A stretch of DNA of 64,000 nt from Bacillaceae bacterium (GCA_017656265.1 JACDOD010000001.1:434001-498000), one strand, 5' to 3'; shown: positions 1 to 10,230, counted from the first letter of the stretch. Notes: a model not told the origin generated them from the sequence alone. Numbers and translations: made by a program.

Positions 1-294
1 TTTGGCCACTGCGATCTTGCTCTGCTCGCCGCCCATCAATGTAGTCAATTCATCCTGAACCACTTTAATAACCTGCTGACCAGGTGTTAAGCTTTCCATG
101 ACTTCCTGACCAACAGCACGCTCTTTAATTTTTTTAATGAAATCTTTAACGACTTTGAAATTAACGTCTGCCTCCAATAAAGCAAGACGAACTTCCCTGG
201 TCATTTCTTTTACATCGGCTTCGGTTACTTTTCCTTTGCCCTTAATCTTTTGAATCGTTTTTTGCAGTCGGTCGGCTAAACCTTCAAATGCCAT
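1..294 (-). CDS. ffh: Signal recognition particle GTPase Ffh, N-terminal part (runs off window)
   Basis: Ffh is the protein subunit of the signal recognition particle. It binds 4.5S/scRNA and signal peptides and delivers ribosomes to FtsY at the membrane. Only the first 98 codons are inside the window. They begin MAFEGLADRLQK and make up the helical N domain, with LREVRLALLEADV-like helices, ending just before the G1 GTPase motif. The ATG at 292-294 has a strong AGGAGGGC site upstream. It follows ylxM by 14 bases, the standard ylxM-ffh pair. Identity is clear; the rest of the gene lies below position 1. Confidence 0.95.
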   Translation of the reverse strand, partial: MAFEGLADRLQKTIQKIKGKGKVTEADVKEMTREVRLALLEADVNFKVVKDFIKKIKERAVGQEVMESLTPGQQVIKVVQDELTTLMGGEQSKIAVAK

Positions 295-308
295 AATAAG
301 CCGCCCTC

Positions 309-641
309 CTAATCCAGGTTCTCGATTTCCTCAATGATGCTGAGCAAATCGGTATCAGAAACATTCAGAGCTGCCAGACGCTCCTTCAGCATTCGGGTGA
401 GCTTCTGGCGTTTCTGGAATTTATCATATAGTTTTAATTTCTCCTCGTATTCTTCAAGCATAGCCTCTGTACGTTTAATATTATCATAGACAGCCTGCCT
501 GCTTACATGAAAAGAATCAGAGATCTCGCCAAGAGAGTAGTCTTCTAAATAATACATTTCCATGTAATTTTTCTGCTTTGGGGTTAACAGTTTCTGATAA
601 AAATCAAACAAATAATTGACCCTTGTGGTTTTTTCCAGCAA
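309..641 (-). CDS. ylxM: YlxM, helix-turn-helix partner of the SRP pathway (UPF0122)
   Basis: YlxM is a small helix-turn-helix protein encoded with ffh in Firmicutes; in streptococci it stimulates SRP GTPase activity. The protein (110 residues) reads [19 protein letters not shown] at its start, with a sigma-4-like HTH around residues 37-60 ([19 protein letters not shown]). A GTG nine bases upstream is also open, but it overlaps the AAGGAG ribosome site. The TTG at 639-641 sits 8 bases from that site and matches the usual family start, so I use it. It has its own strong promoter and is probably cotranscribed with ffh. Confidence 0.9.
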   Translation of the reverse strand: MLEKTTRVNYLFDFYQKLLTPKQKNYMEMYYLEDYSLGEISDSFHVSRQAVYDNIKRTEAMLEEYEEKLKLYDKFQKRQKLTRMLKERLAALNVSDTDLLSIIEEIENLD

Positions 642-683
642 AGCAAGCACTCCTTGTTAAGGAATTTACCTTTACAACATTTA

Positions 684-712
684 ATAGTAACGAATGACCC
701 CACAGGTGTCAA
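684..712 (-). promoter_or_regulatory. Sigma-A promoter of ylxM-ffh
   Basis: On the minus strand there is a perfect -35 TTGACA (707-712), a 17-base spacer and a -10 TACTAT (684-689). It lies 43 bases upstream of the chosen ylxM start. This suggests that ylxM-ffh is transcribed independently of ftsY. Confidence 0.8.
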
Positions 713-780
713 GTTCAGACATGGAGTCAGGGATGATTTTTATGCAGAAATTTAATGAATGCCGGGTAATAAAAGAAGGT

Positions 781-805
781 GCAGTGAAGGATAAATGATC
801 ACTGC
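781..805 (-). terminator. Hairpin overlapping the ftsY stop
   Basis: GCAGTGA and TCACTGC form a 7-bp stem with an 11-base loop that includes the ftsY stop codon. On the minus strand it is followed by a T-rich but interrupted tract (ACCTTCTTTTATT). It is a weak intrinsic terminator candidate between ftsY and the ylxM promoter. Confidence 0.4.
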
Positions 806-1812
806 TTGCCTGATGAGCCGTTTTCATTCGCTTCCAGCAGATCACCAAATAGACCATAAACAAAGGAATGGGCATCGAATGGCTGGAGGTCGGTTACCTT
901 TTCGCCAAGACCCACATATTTAACCGGGATGTTCAGCTCATTGCGAATGGCGAGAACAATTCCTCCCTTTGCTGTACCATCAAGCTTGGTTAAGACAATA
1001 CCCGAAACACTGGTAGCATCAGAGAATGTCTTGGCCTGACTCATGGCATTCTGGCCTGTTGTAGCATCTAATACGAGCAGCACTTCGTGAGGTGCCCCCG
1101 GAATCTCCCGTTCTATGACACGTTTAACTTTAGCCAGTTCGTTCATTAAATTCACTTTATTTTGCAAACGCCCGGCGGTATCACAGAGCAGCACATCAGC
1201 TCCTCTGGATTTTGCAGCCTGAATCGCATCATACATAACTGCTGCAGGATCACTGCCTTCGCTTTGCTTGATAACATCTGCACCGACACGCTCACCCCAG
1301 ATTTCCAGTTGCTCAATAGCTCCAGCTCTGAACGTATCACCGGCAGCTAACATGACGGATTTACCTTCTTCCTTTAGCTGGTGGGCCAGTTTTCCAATTG
1401 TAGTGGTTTTCCCTACACCATTCACACCTACAAACAAAATTACCGTTAGGCCATCATTATTCATATTCAAACGTTCTACTTCCTCATCATCTTCTCCATA
1501 ATAAATCTCTACCAACTTTTCTGAAATGACCTCTCTCATTTCCGACGTATTTTTAATGTTTCGTCTTTTTACTTCCATCTCCAATTCATCAATGAGTTCC
1601 ATGACCGTTTCAACCCCGACATCAGCTGATATTAAAATTTCTTCCAGCTCTTCAAAAAATTCTTCATCTACTTTACGGTAACGGGCTACCAGGTCATTCA
1701 CTTTTGAAGCAAAGTTATCCCTTGTTTTTGTCAGGCCTTCCTTAAATTTATCCGTCACTTGCTCAGTCTGTTTATTTAATTTTTCCTTTAATTTTTTCAA
1801 GAAACTCATCAT
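799..1812 (-). CDS. ftsY: Signal recognition particle receptor FtsY
   Basis: FtsY is the membrane-associated SRP receptor GTPase that docks Ffh-ribosome complexes at the Sec translocon. It has 337 residues, typical for Bacillus. A charged amphipathic N-terminus (KKLKEKLNKQTEQV) is followed by the helical N domain. The NG GTPase has G1 GVNGVGKTT (129-137), DTFRAGA, G3 DTAGRLQNK and TKLDGTAKGG. Two adjacent ATG codons occur after AAAGGA; either could start translation. The gene follows smc by 12 bases, so rnc, smc and ftsY would normally be one operon, but here a divergent gene separates rnc from smc. Confidence 0.97.
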   Translation of the reverse strand: MMSFLKKLKEKLNKQTEQVTDKFKEGLTKTRDNFASKVNDLVARYRKVDEEFFEELEEILISADVGVETVMELIDELEMEVKRRNIKNTSEMREVISEKLVEIYYGEDDEEVERLNMNNDGLTVILFVGVNGVGKTTTIGKLAHQLKEEGKSVMLAAGDTFRAGAIEQLEIWGERVGADVIKQSEGSDPAAVMYDAIQAAKSRGADVLLCDTAGRLQNKVNLMNELAKVKRVIEREIPGAPHEVLLVLDATTGQNAMSQAKTFSDATSVSGIVLTKLDGTAKGGIVLAIRNELNIPVKYVGLGEKVTDLQPFDAHSFVYGLFGDLLEANENGSSGKQ

Positions 1813-1824
1813 CTGTCATCCTTT

Positions 1825-4800
1825 CTATGCTTGCATCATTTTTTCGGTTTCCTCAAGACGCACAGAAACGAGTCTGGACACGCCCGACTCCTGCATGGTT
1901 ACACCATAAAGAACATCGGCCTCTTCCATGGTTCCTTTTCTATGGGTAATCACAATGAACTGAGTTTTTTCACTATATCTTTTCAGATACTGGGCAAAAC
2001 GGTTTACATTGGCTTCATCCAGTGCAGCCTCAACCTCGTCCAGTACACAAAACGGCACTGGTCTGACCCGCAAAATAGCAAATAACAAGGCAATTGCTGT
2101 AAGGGCACGTTCTCCACCGGATAGCAGACCCAGATGCTGTAACTTTTTCCCCGGCGGCTGAGCTTTAATCTCTACACCGGTATCAAGCAGATCATCCGGG
2201 TCCGTTAACACAAGATCGGCCCGTCCTCCCCCGAATAACTGCTGGAATACCTGTGTGAATTCCTCTTTAATCTGGAAGAAGGTATGCTCAAAGCGGCGAA
2301 CCATTTCTTCATCCATCTCTTTAATCACAGCAAATAGCGTATTTTTTGCTTCGATTAAGTCGGTTTGCTGTTCTTTTAAAAACTCATATCGTTCTTTAAT
2401 TCGCTTATATTCATCAATTGCTCCGAGGTTTACCGTCCCCAGTTCATCAATGGATTTGCGGATTAACTTTACTTTTTGTTTCGTCTGGTCAATATTTTCT
2501 GCTTTCCCAAAATCACTCTTTGCCTTTTCATAGCTTAACATATATTCTTCACGCAAATAATTTAACCGATTTTCCAGTTCCACGTCGAGGCGGTTAGCCT
2601 GCACTTCCTGCTTTTGAATGTCACTGGATAGAGATTGATACTGTCGATTCTTTTCTTTCAATTCTCTTTCCATATCAGCAATGTTTTGATGTCGTTTCTG
2701 ACGTTCTTCTTTCCTTGTTTGAATCAGTCTTTCGCTTTGATCTTTTTGTTTCCTCTTTTCATAAACCTGCTCCTGAATTTGTTCAGTTGTCACTTCATCT
2801 TGTTTGATCGCCAGCAGCTGTTTTTGTTCTTCATGAAGGATTCTTTGCTGCCTATGCAGATCCTCAAGCTGTTCTTTAAGGCTGTCCACTTTGTCCTTCT
2901 GGTGTTTCACATTTCCTTCCTGTTCTGCTGCCATGACCTGATGGTTCTGCAATGCTTCCTGCAATTTCTCCCGATTAGATTTCTGGGATGTCTGCTGGTT
3001 TGTCAGAAGCTCAATTTTTTCTGACAGGGCTTTTGCCTGTTCATCTAACTGCTGAAGCCTGTTTTCATTTTCGTTTTTTGATTTCTCCAGATTTTTACGA
3101 TCCCTGTTAAACTGGGACTTTTCCTGATCATACAGTGTCAAATGATCATTAACATTGGATGACTTCAATTCTACTTCACGCAATGAACTATCAAGCTGAT
3201 GGTGTTCTTTGTTTAAATGGTCCAGGCTTTGCAAAAGCTTTTCAATTTCCTGTTCCTTTTCTTTCAGCATAGCTTTTTCCGATTTGATGTGCTGTTCAAA
3301 TTGGGTAATCTTTCCTTCATAATCGTGAAGCTTTTGGTTAAGCTGTTCCAATTCCTTTTCCCGTGTGAAGATCGAGTGATTGGAGCGCTTTCTGGCACCG
3401 CCCGTCATGGAACCGCCCGGGTTCACAACATCTCCTTCAAGTGTTACAATCCGGTATCGTCTGTTCAAAATGGAAGCCAATTCATTGGCATCTTTAAGGG
3501 TCTTCGAAATGACGGTATTTCCGATTAACGAACAAATAGCACTTTCATATTTTTTATCAAAACGGACCAAATCACTGGCAATACCCACAAACCCTGGATG
3601 TTCCTGGGCTCTTGACACCAACTGCGACGGGATGGATTTTGGCTGTATCGATTTTAGCGGTAAAAACGTAGCCCTTCCCTGGTTCGTACGTTTCAGCCAT
3701 TGAATAGCTTTCCGTGCTGCTGGTTCATCCTCGACAATGATGTGCTGAGCCTGACTTCCCAGTGCAGTTTCCATGCTGACCAGATATTGATCAGGAATTT
3801 CTACAACCTCGGCTACAGCTCCGTAAATACCTGCTAATTCCTTCTTATCCCTGGCTTTGAGAACTTCCTTTACTCCCTGAAAGAACCCCGCAAAATCCTC
3901 TTTCATTTCTTCAAGGGTTTCTTTTCTCGACCGGAGCTTTTGCATATACTGGTATCCCTGGTAGAGTTTCTGCTCTTCCTGTTCAAGTTTTTCTTTACGG
4001 TTCAACAATTCACGTTTGCTTTCACTGAGCTCTGACTGTTTAGCCTGAATATGATTAGCTAAAATTTCTTTCTGCTCCTCCAGCGAACTTTTTTCCTCTT
4101 CAACTTGCTCTCTCTGTTTCAATAACTCTTGAAACCGTTCTGTCAGACGACGTTCTTTCAGTTCAATCTGGTGAAGCTGTCTTTCAATGCTCTGATTTTC
4201 ATTGCGTTTAGCTGCTTGTTCATTTAGCCGTTCAATATATTCACTTTTAAGCTCTTCAATTTCCTCTTCCATGTTATGGGAAGCCATTTCAATTTCCTGT
4301 TTGATCTGGGAAATCTTTTTCCGGGTACTGTGTAAATTCTTTTTGTACCCATCCAGCTTCTCTTCTTCCTGCTTCATTTGTTTCTGGATGCGCTCGACTT
4401 TTTCTTTCAGCCGCTGATCTTCACTGGCAAGTTTATCTTTGTTTTCCTCAAAATGCTTCAGACGTTCAGAAATCAGCTGTTTTTGGCCTTCAAGATGTTC
4501 CAGCTCCTGAGTCAATGTTAATAAAAGCTGCTGCAGTTCATCAATGGATTCATCCAGGGCTTTAAGATCTGCTTTTTCCTGTTCAATCCCGGCTTCTTCC
4601 TTCTGTATTTCCGTTTGTTTATGTATAGCCAGTTCTTTCTTTTCGTCAATTTCTTTTGTTATGTTTTCCCACTGTTCATTCAGTTTTTCAATCTCAGCTA
4701 CGAAGAGCGAAACCTCATGCTGCTCAAGCTCCTTCTTCTTTTCCAGGTAGTCTTTTGCAACAGCTGCCTGCTCTTTGAGTGGTTCTAGCTGTCCTTCGAT

Positions 4801-5391
4801 TTCGTAAATAATATCTTCCACCCGGTTTAAGTTTTCCTGGGTTTCAGCCAGTTTGTATTCTGCCTTCTTTTTTCGCTGCTTATATTTCAAGACGCCCGCA
4901 GCTTCTTCAAAAATCGTGCGGCGTTCCTCTGCTTTCGAGCTCAAGATTTCTTCTACTTTTCCCTGGCCTATAATGGAAAAGGCCTCTTTTCCCAATCCTG
5001 AATCCAAAAAGAGATCTACAATATCCTTCAGCCGGCATGGCTGTTTATTAATATAAAATTCACTCTCTCCCGACCGGTATACTCTTCTGGTCACACTGAC
5101 TTCCTGGTAATCAAGGGGCAATGCCTGATCTTCATTATCCAGGGTCAGGGTCACTTCAGCAAAATTTAAGGGTTTACGGGAGTCACTTCCGGCAAAAATA
5201 ATATCTTCCATTTTGGCACCGCGAAGGGATTTGGCTGACTGCTCACCTAAAACCCAGCGGATGGCATCGGTGAAATTACTTTTTCCTGAACCATTTGGTC
5301 CAACGACTGCTGTTACTCCTGGCACAAATTCAACAGAAATTCTTTCGGCAAATGATTTAAATCCTACTGTGTCTAATCGTTTGAGGAACAT
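1825..5391 (-). CDS. smc: Chromosome condensation ATPase SMC
   Basis: SMC is the core ATPase of the bacterial condensin with ScpA and ScpB; it organises and helps segregate the chromosome. The 1188-residue protein is full length. Walker A is GPNGSGKSN (31-39). Two long Gln/Glu/Lys-rich coiled coils flank a hinge at roughly 510-650. The C-terminal head carries the signature LSGGERALTA and the Walker B region FCVLDEVEAALDEAN. The ATG has AGGGGGA upstream. In most Bacilli it is cotranscribed after rnc; here it begins a new unit divergent from the DUF1128 gene. Confidence 0.98.
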   Translation of the reverse strand: MFLKRLDTVGFKSFAERISVEFVPGVTAVVGPNGSGKSNFTDAIRWVLGEQSAKSLRGAKMEDIIFAGSDSRKPLNFAEVTLTLDNEDQALPLDYQEVSVTRRVYRSGESEFYINKQPCRLKDIVDLFLDSGLGKEAFSIIGQGKVEEILSSKAEERRTIFEEAAGVLKYKQRKKKAEYKLAETQENLNRVEDIIYEIEGQLEPLKEQAAVAKDYLEKKKELEQHEVSLFVAEIEKLNEQWENITKEIDEKKELAIHKQTEIQKEEAGIEQEKADLKALDESIDELQQLLLTLTQELEHLEGQKQLISERLKHFEENKDKLASEDQRLKEKVERIQKQMKQEEEKLDGYKKNLHSTRKKISQIKQEIEMASHNMEEEIEELKSEYIERLNEQAAKRNENQSIERQLHQIELKERRLTERFQELLKQREQVEEEKSSLEEQKEILANHIQAKQSELSESKRELLNRKEKLEQEEQKLYQGYQYMQKLRSRKETLEEMKEDFAGFFQGVKEVLKARDKKELAGIYGAVAEVVEIPDQYLVSMETALGSQAQHIIVEDEPAARKAIQWLKRTNQGRATFLPLKSIQPKSIPSQLVSRAQEHPGFVGIASDLVRFDKKYESAICSLIGNTVISKTLKDANELASILNRRYRIVTLEGDVVNPGGSMTGGARKRSNHSIFTREKELEQLNQKLHDYEGKITQFEQHIKSEKAMLKEKEQEIEKLLQSLDHLNKEHHQLDSSLREVELKSSNVNDHLTLYDQEKSQFNRDRKNLEKSKNENENRLQQLDEQAKALSEKIELLTNQQTSQKSNREKLQEALQNHQVMAAEQEGNVKHQKDKVDSLKEQLEDLHRQQRILHEEQKQLLAIKQDEVTTEQIQEQVYEKRKQKDQSERLIQTRKEERQKRHQNIADMERELKEKNRQYQSLSSDIQKQEVQANRLDVELENRLNYLREEYMLSYEKAKSDFGKAENIDQTKQKVKLIRKSIDELGTVNLGAIDEYKRIKERYEFLKEQQTDLIEAKNTLFAVIKEMDEEMVRRFEHTFFQIKEEFTQVFQQLFGGGRADLVLTDPDDLLDTGVEIKAQPPGKKLQHLGLLSGGERALTAIALLFAILRVRPVPFCVLDEVEAALDEANVNRFAQYLKRYSEKTQFIVITHRKGTMEEADVLYGVTMQESGVSRLVSVRLEETEKMMQA

Positions 5392-5507
5392 ATTTTTTCC
5401 CCCTATTAAACCTTTTTTGTCTGGAAAGGTTTATATTTGAACTTATATATTTTATCATAAAGTGTACATTGAAAGAAGAAACCAACGAACCAAAAGGAGC
5501 TGAAAAC

Positions 5508-5732
5508 ATGAACTTACAAGAAGCAACTGAGAAAAATCTGGCATTTATGATAGAACAAATGGCTGAAAGACTTCAGATGATCAACCGTTCTTTGCTCAAC
5601 CCTGATGATTTTAACCTTGAATCCTATCAAGACATCAAAGATATCTATGATATGATCCATAGCAGACCAAATTTAAGCGTGTCAGAAATTAACGCTATTA
5701 TCGATGAATTGAGCAAATACAGGAAAAAATAA
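5508..5732 (+). CDS. DUF1128 family protein (UPF0435, YfkK-like)
   Basis: A 74-residue protein of unknown function starting MNLQEATEKNLAFMIEQMAE and ending in a basic tail. It is mostly helical, with an EINAIIDELSKYRKK C-terminus. It resembles the YfkK/UPF0435 family of Bacilli. An upstream TTG (5469) is in frame, but the AAAAGGAG site with 8-base spacing fixes the ATG at 5508. Its position, divergent from smc and convergent with rnc, is unusual: it splits the common rnc-smc-ftsY operon. A perfect inverted repeat downstream ends transcription from both sides. Confidence 0.8.
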   Translation: MNLQEATEKNLAFMIEQMAERLQMINRSLLNPDDFNLESYQDIKDIYDMIHSRPNLSVSEINAIIDELSKYRKK

Positions 5733-5753
5733 GGGTGTTTGTGTTTGGACGTA

Positions 5754-5814
5754 AAAGAGGCTGGGACAAAATTGCAAAAGATAATAAGATATCTTTGTAT
5801 GTCCCAGCCTCTTT
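5754..5814. repeat. GAGGCTGGGAC inverted repeat, bidirectional terminator
   Basis: Perfect 14-bp arms AAAGAGGCTGGGAC (5754-5767) and GTCCCAGCCTCTTT (5801-5814) enclose a second small hairpin, AAAGATA..TATCTTT. It lies between the convergent DUF1128 and rnc genes and can terminate both. The arms match the outer ends of the larger repeats at 15614, 52600 and elsewhere, but the TATCCGAAC core is absent here. Confidence 0.85.
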
Positions 5815-5820
5815 GTGCTG

Positions 5821-6516
5821 TTATGCCATTTTATCGCTTTTCACCTTGTCTAAGGCAACTTTTGCTGCCATTTGTTCGGCTTCTTTTTTCGTTTTCCCGC
5901 TTCCGGCCCCATAAAGTTTTTCCTGTATATAGACATGGGCTACGAATTCACGGTTATGGGCTGGGCCCCGTTCATCGACTATTTTATAATTGACGGGCCC
6001 GCTTTTGTCCTGCTGTACCACTTCCTGAAGAACGCTTTTATAATCCATCGCATGCGAAAAAGCACCTTTTTCAATTTTTGGAAATACGAACTTTTCTAAA
6101 AATTCAAGGGCTGTTGAAAAACCCTGATCCAGATATAAAGCACCTATAAATGCCTCAAACACATCAGCCAAAAGTGCCGGGCGATTGCGACCCCCTGACA
6201 TTTCCTCCCCTTTGCCGAGAAGAACCATATCACCAAAGTCAAGACTTGTGGCAAAGTTAACCAGGGATGTTTCACAAACAATAGATGCCCGTAATTTTGT
6301 TAAGTCTCCTTCATTCATATCTGGATAAATACGGAATAAATATTGGGATACAGCCAGTTCCAGTACGGCATCACCCAGAAATTCCAGACGCTCGTTGTCC
6401 TCATAATTTTGATCCCGATGCTCATTCACATATGATGAATGGGTAAAAGCCTGTATCAGCAGTTTTTTATTATGAAATTGAATGCCAATCTTATTCTGTA
6501 ATGCCTCAAAATTCAC
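5821..6516 (-). CDS. rnc: Ribonuclease III
   Basis: RNase III cleaves double-stranded RNA in rRNA precursors, scRNA and some mRNAs. The RNase III signature [14 protein letters not shown] lies near residue 40, with the second acidic cluster [13 protein letters not shown] near 115. A C-terminal dsRNA-binding domain ends with [17 protein letters not shown] at 6528 is also open and is the longest start. The GTG at 6516 lies 8 bases after AGGTGG and gives [14 protein letters not shown], so it is preferred (231 residues). A strong hairpin between acpP and rnc may have a processing role. Confidence 0.95.
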   Translation of the reverse strand: MNFEALQNKIGIQFHNKKLLIQAFTHSSYVNEHRDQNYEDNERLEFLGDAVLELAVSQYLFRIYPDMNEGDLTKLRASIVCETSLVNFATSLDFGDMVLLGKGEEMSGGRNRPALLADVFEAFIGALYLDQGFSTALEFLEKFVFPKIEKGAFSHAMDYKSVLQEVVQQDKSGPVNYKIVDERGPAHNREFVAHVYIQEKLYGAGSGKTKKEAEQMAAKVALDKVKSDKMA

Positions 6517-6552
6517 TCCACATGCCACCTATTCTATAGTTTTCCATAGGGA

Positions 6553-6580
6553 GAAAGTCCCGCCATCCGGCGAGACTTTC
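6553..6580 (-). promoter_or_regulatory. 12-bp hairpin in the acpP-rnc intergenic region
   Basis: In the minus-strand transcript GAAAGTCTCGCC pairs with GGCGGGACTTTC around a GGAT loop: 12 bp with one G-U pair. It begins 10 bases after the acpP stop. No T-run follows on either strand, so it does not look like an intrinsic terminator. It could be an RNA processing or stability element ahead of rnc. Confidence 0.6.
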
Positions 6581-6590
6581 GTATATATCC

Positions 6591-6824
6591 TTATAGACGG
6601 CTGTTTATGTATTCTACAGCATCGCCTACAGTTTCAATTTTTTCTGCATCTTCATCAGAAATTTCCATATCGAACTCATCTTCAAGTTCCATTACTAATT
6701 CAACCACATCAAGTGAGTCTGCTTCTAGATCATCTTTAAAAGATGCTTCCATTGTCACTTTAGCTTCATCAACATCTAAGCGATCGACGATGATGTTTTT
6801 CACACGATCAAAAACGTCTGCCAT
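6591..6824 (-). CDS. acpP: Acyl carrier protein
   Basis: ACP carries growing acyl chains on a 4'-phosphopantetheine arm during type II fatty acid synthesis. It has 77 residues and is very acidic. The attachment serine is S37 in [10 protein letters not shown], and there are four helices of the usual ACP fold. A GGGAGGTG site precedes the ATG. It is the last gene of the fapR-plsX-fabD-fabG-acpP cluster, 72 bases after fabG, as in other Bacilli. Confidence 0.97.
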   Translation of the reverse strand: MADVFDRVKNIIVDRLDVDEAKVTMEASFKDDLEADSLDVVELVMELEDEFDMEISDEDAEKIETVGDAVEYINSRL

Positions 6825-6896
6825 TGTGGTTCACCTCCCTTCAGTCATTATAGAAAATTTTATGAAAAAATACTAGCTTAAGAAAAAATTTATATA

Positions 6897-7643
<747 letters not shown>

Positions 7644-8579
7644 TCACCCCTTATACCATTCTAAAAATTTCTGTAAAGATTCCGGATCTTGTACCGCAAA
7701 GGTTTTCGTTCTGCGGTTTACTTTTCGGATCAGACCGGATAAAACCTTGCCGTTTCCTACCTCTACAAAGGCATCCACATCATCCATCATATTCTCAACA
7801 GACTCAGAAAAACGTACAGGCGAATAAATTTGCTTCACTAGCAGGTCATATATTTCTTCCGGATTTTGAACAGGCTGGGCAGTCACATTGGCGTAAACCG
7901 GAATCTCTGCTTTTTTAATTGCTGTTTCCTTGAGATGACGTGCAAACTTTTCGCTGGCTGGTTCCATAAGCCTGGAATGGAACGGTCCGCTGACATTCAG
8001 CGGAATAACCCGCTTTGCCCCTTCTTCCTTAAGACGTTCAGATGCAGTTTCTACCCCCGCTTTTGTGCCGGAAATAACAATTTGTCCGGGACAATTAAAA
8101 TTGGCAACATCCACAATGTTCCCCTGCTCAGAGACGTCTGCGGCAACTTTTTCGATGATTTCTTCATCAAGCCCAAGCACCGCCGCCATAGCCCCTTTTC
8201 CGGCCGGATACGCTTCTTCCATCAGTTGTCCTCGTTTTTGCACTAAGCGGAGGGCATCACTGGCTTCAAGAGCGCATGCACAGACAAGGGCGCTATATTC
8301 CCCCAGACTGTGTCCGGCTGCCATTACAGGAGTAACTCCTTCTTTTTTCAACACCTCTGTAATAGCTGCACTGGTTAGAAGCAATGCAGGCTGAGCATGT
8401 TCTGTCTTAGTCAACTCTTCCTGAGGTCCTTCAAACATCAGTTTCTTTATAGGAACATTTAATATACTCTCTGCCTGATCAAATAACTCTTTCACATTCT
8501 CGTTTTCATCATAAAAACCTTTTCCCATCCCCACTTCCTGGGATCCCTGACCAGGATAGACAAAAGCAACCCTTTTCAT
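7644..8579 (-). CDS. fabD: Malonyl-CoA:ACP transacylase FabD
   Basis: FabD transfers malonyl from CoA to ACP to supply the elongation units. It has 311 residues. The N-terminal FVYPGQGSQ motif is followed by the nucleophile serine in GHSLGEYSAL near residue 90. The histidine region GPFHSRLM is at about 200, and the VEVGNGKVLSGL motif is near the C-terminus. It lies one base after plsX and is cotranscribed with it. Confidence 0.96.
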   Translation of the reverse strand: MKRVAFVYPGQGSQEVGMGKGFYDENENVKELFDQAESILNVPIKKLMFEGPQEELTKTEHAQPALLLTSAAITEVLKKEGVTPVMAAGHSLGEYSALVCACALEASDALRLVQKRGQLMEEAYPAGKGAMAAVLGLDEEIIEKVAADVSEQGNIVDVANFNCPGQIVISGTKAGVETASERLKEEGAKRVIPLNVSGPFHSRLMEPASEKFARHLKETAIKKAEIPVYANVTAQPVQNPEEIYDLLVKQIYSPVRFSESVENMMDDVDAFVEVGNGKVLSGLIRKVNRRTKTFAVQDPESLQKFLEWYKG

Positions 8580-8580
8580 G

Positions 8581-9582
8581 CTATTCCTCCTCAGAATGTA
8601 GAGTTTTTACCGTTTCTTCAATAACCGAAACAACTTGTTCATCAACAATTCGGCATGCCTGCTGGATTGCGTTATAAATGGCCCGGTCATTGGAAGAGCC
8701 ATGGGCTTTAATCACAGGTGCAGCGAGCCCAAACAGTCCAGCACCGCCATACTCTGAATAATCAAGCTGACTTTTTAACTGTTTTAATTCTGATTTCATC
8801 AACCCGGCTGCCAGTTTCGATTTCCAATTTTTCATAAATGATTCCTTTAGCATAGAAAACATGGAAAGAGCCGTACCCTCAATCGATTTCAATGCTATAT
8901 TACCAGAAAAACCGTCACAGACCACCACATCAGCTTTGCCTTCTAACAAATCCCTTGCTTCCACATTTCCAATGAAATGAACAGGTGAAGCTTCAAGAAG
9001 CTCAAAAGATTTTTTAGACAATTCATTGCCTTTTTTCTCTTCTGTGCCGACATTTAACAGTCCTACCCTCGGCTTGCTGATTCCCCGAACCTTTTCTGCA
9101 TAGATGGATCCCATCAGACCATACTGGACTAAATGCTGGGGCCGGGCATCCACATTTGCCCCTACATCCAGAAGCAGGAATCCCCTTCCATCTGTAGTTG
9201 GCAGGGTGGGACTTAAAGCCGGACGGTCAATTCCCTTAATTCTCCCTACTATGAACAGACCAGCGCTCATTAATGCACCTGTGTTGCCAGCCGAAATACA
9301 GGCATCTGCCCGTTTTTCTTTCACTTCCTGAGCCATCAGCACGAGAGATGCGTTTTTTTTGCGGCGTACAGCCCTCACTGGTTCGTCCTCATTTGTAATC
9401 ACTTCATCTGTATGTATCACTCGAATTCTTTCATGTTCTTTTAAGAAAGGTTTAATCTTCTCTTCATCACCGACCAGTGTGATTTCCAGGCTGTTCATCT
9501 CCTGAACAGCTTGCAAAGCACCTTTCACGACTGACTCTGGTGCATGGTCTCCTCCCATTGCATCAATTGCAATTTTCATCAT
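8581..9582 (-). CDS. plsX: Phosphate acyltransferase PlsX
   Basis: PlsX converts acyl-ACP to acyl-phosphate, the acyl donor used by PlsY in phosphatidic acid synthesis. It is 333 residues and starts [20 protein letters not shown], the family hallmark. Other conserved stretches are [26 protein letters not shown] and [13 protein letters not shown]. It overlaps fapR by 4 bases. A double ATG makes the start uncertain by one codon. Confidence 0.96.
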   Translation of the reverse strand: MMKIAIDAMGGDHAPESVVKGALQAVQEMNSLEITLVGDEEKIKPFLKEHERIRVIHTDEVITNEDEPVRAVRRKKNASLVLMAQEVKEKRADACISAGNTGALMSAGLFIVGRIKGIDRPALSPTLPTTDGRGFLLLDVGANVDARPQHLVQYGLMGSIYAEKVRGISKPRVGLLNVGTEEKKGNELSKKSFELLEASPVHFIGNVEARDLLEGKADVVVCDGFSGNIALKSIEGTALSMFSMLKESFMKNWKSKLAAGLMKSELKQLKSQLDYSEYGGAGLFGLAAPVIKAHGSSNDRAIYNAIQQACRIVDEQVVSVIEETVKTLHSEEE

Positions 9583-10157
9583 TTCTGCCTCTCCTTTTGC
9601 TCGTTTGACCGATACATTTCAAATATTCCCTGAAAAACCGGTTCTTTTCCTACATAACTGTTCACTTCAACAATGGTTCGTCCTTTTTCATCGTTGCCTT
9701 TAACAGCCGCTTTAGCTACCACACGTTCTCCTTCTTTTACCTGCCGCCTAAAGCGAATTTCGGATTTAGCTGTCAGGGCAAGTTCATCATCGATCACCGC
9801 TACGGCGAGAGAGTTAGCCTGGGCAAACAGATGATGTCCTCTGGCAATTTTATTTCTTGAAAATACATGTTCTCCCTTTATATCCAGTATGGAAATAGCC
9901 CGCTGATCGAGCTCAAGGTCTACTATTTCACCGATTACTTCATCAATGGGAAGTGCTTTTACGGTTTCATTCCAGTTATCTCTCGCCATGGTTTTAATTC
10001 GTTCCCGGAGTTCCGGTATAGAAAGTTCCATCCGGTCCAGCCGGATGGTCTGTATGCTCACGCCAAATTTTTTGGCCAGTTCTTCATCGGTAATAAAAGG
10101 CGTTTCTTCAATCGTTTCCCGAAGTTTTTGCTGACGCTCTTGTTTTGTTCGTCTCAT
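9579..10157 (-). CDS. fapR: Transcription factor FapR, repressor of lipid synthesis genes
   Basis: FapR represses fatty acid and phospholipid genes and is released by malonyl-CoA. It has 192 residues. The N-terminal DeoR-like helix-turn-helix ([20 protein letters not shown], residues about 22-41) is followed by a linker helix and a C-terminal hot-dog ligand domain containing [15 protein letters not shown]. It heads its operon and is preceded by a matching operator, which implies autoregulation. Confidence 0.95.
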   Translation of the reverse strand: MRRTKQERQQKLRETIEETPFITDEELAKKFGVSIQTIRLDRMELSIPELRERIKTMARDNWNETVKALPIDEVIGEIVDLELDQRAISILDIKGEHVFSRNKIARGHHLFAQANSLAVAVIDDELALTAKSEIRFRRQVKEGERVVAKAAVKGNDEKGRTIVEVNSYVGKEPVFQGIFEMYRSNEQKERQK

Positions 10158-10176
10158 TGATCTACACCGTCCAAAC

Positions 10177-10227
10177 CTTATGACTAGGTACTAATAGTAA
10201 TATATAATACCAGGAAGTTTAATGCAA
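10177..10227 (-). promoter_or_regulatory. fapR promoter with FapR operator
   Basis: On the minus strand there is a -35 TTGCAT (10222-10227), a 17-base spacer and a -10 TATATT (10199-10204). Directly downstream is ATTAGTACCTAGTCATAAG (10177-10195), which closely matches the known FapR box, TTAGTACCTAGTC-type. The operator covers the expected transcription start, so FapR bound there should block the fapR-plsX-fabD-fabG-acpP transcript. Confidence 0.9.
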
Positions 10228-10230
10228 TAA

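Noticed and set aside
3217-3703. Plus-strand open frames inside smc
   Set aside because: Antisense shadows of the coiled-coil and hinge coding region.
5408-5432. AAACCTTT..AAAGGTTT inverted repeat in the smc leader
   Set aside because: Short, A/T-rich and without a T-run or conserved motif; likely chance near the ribosome site.
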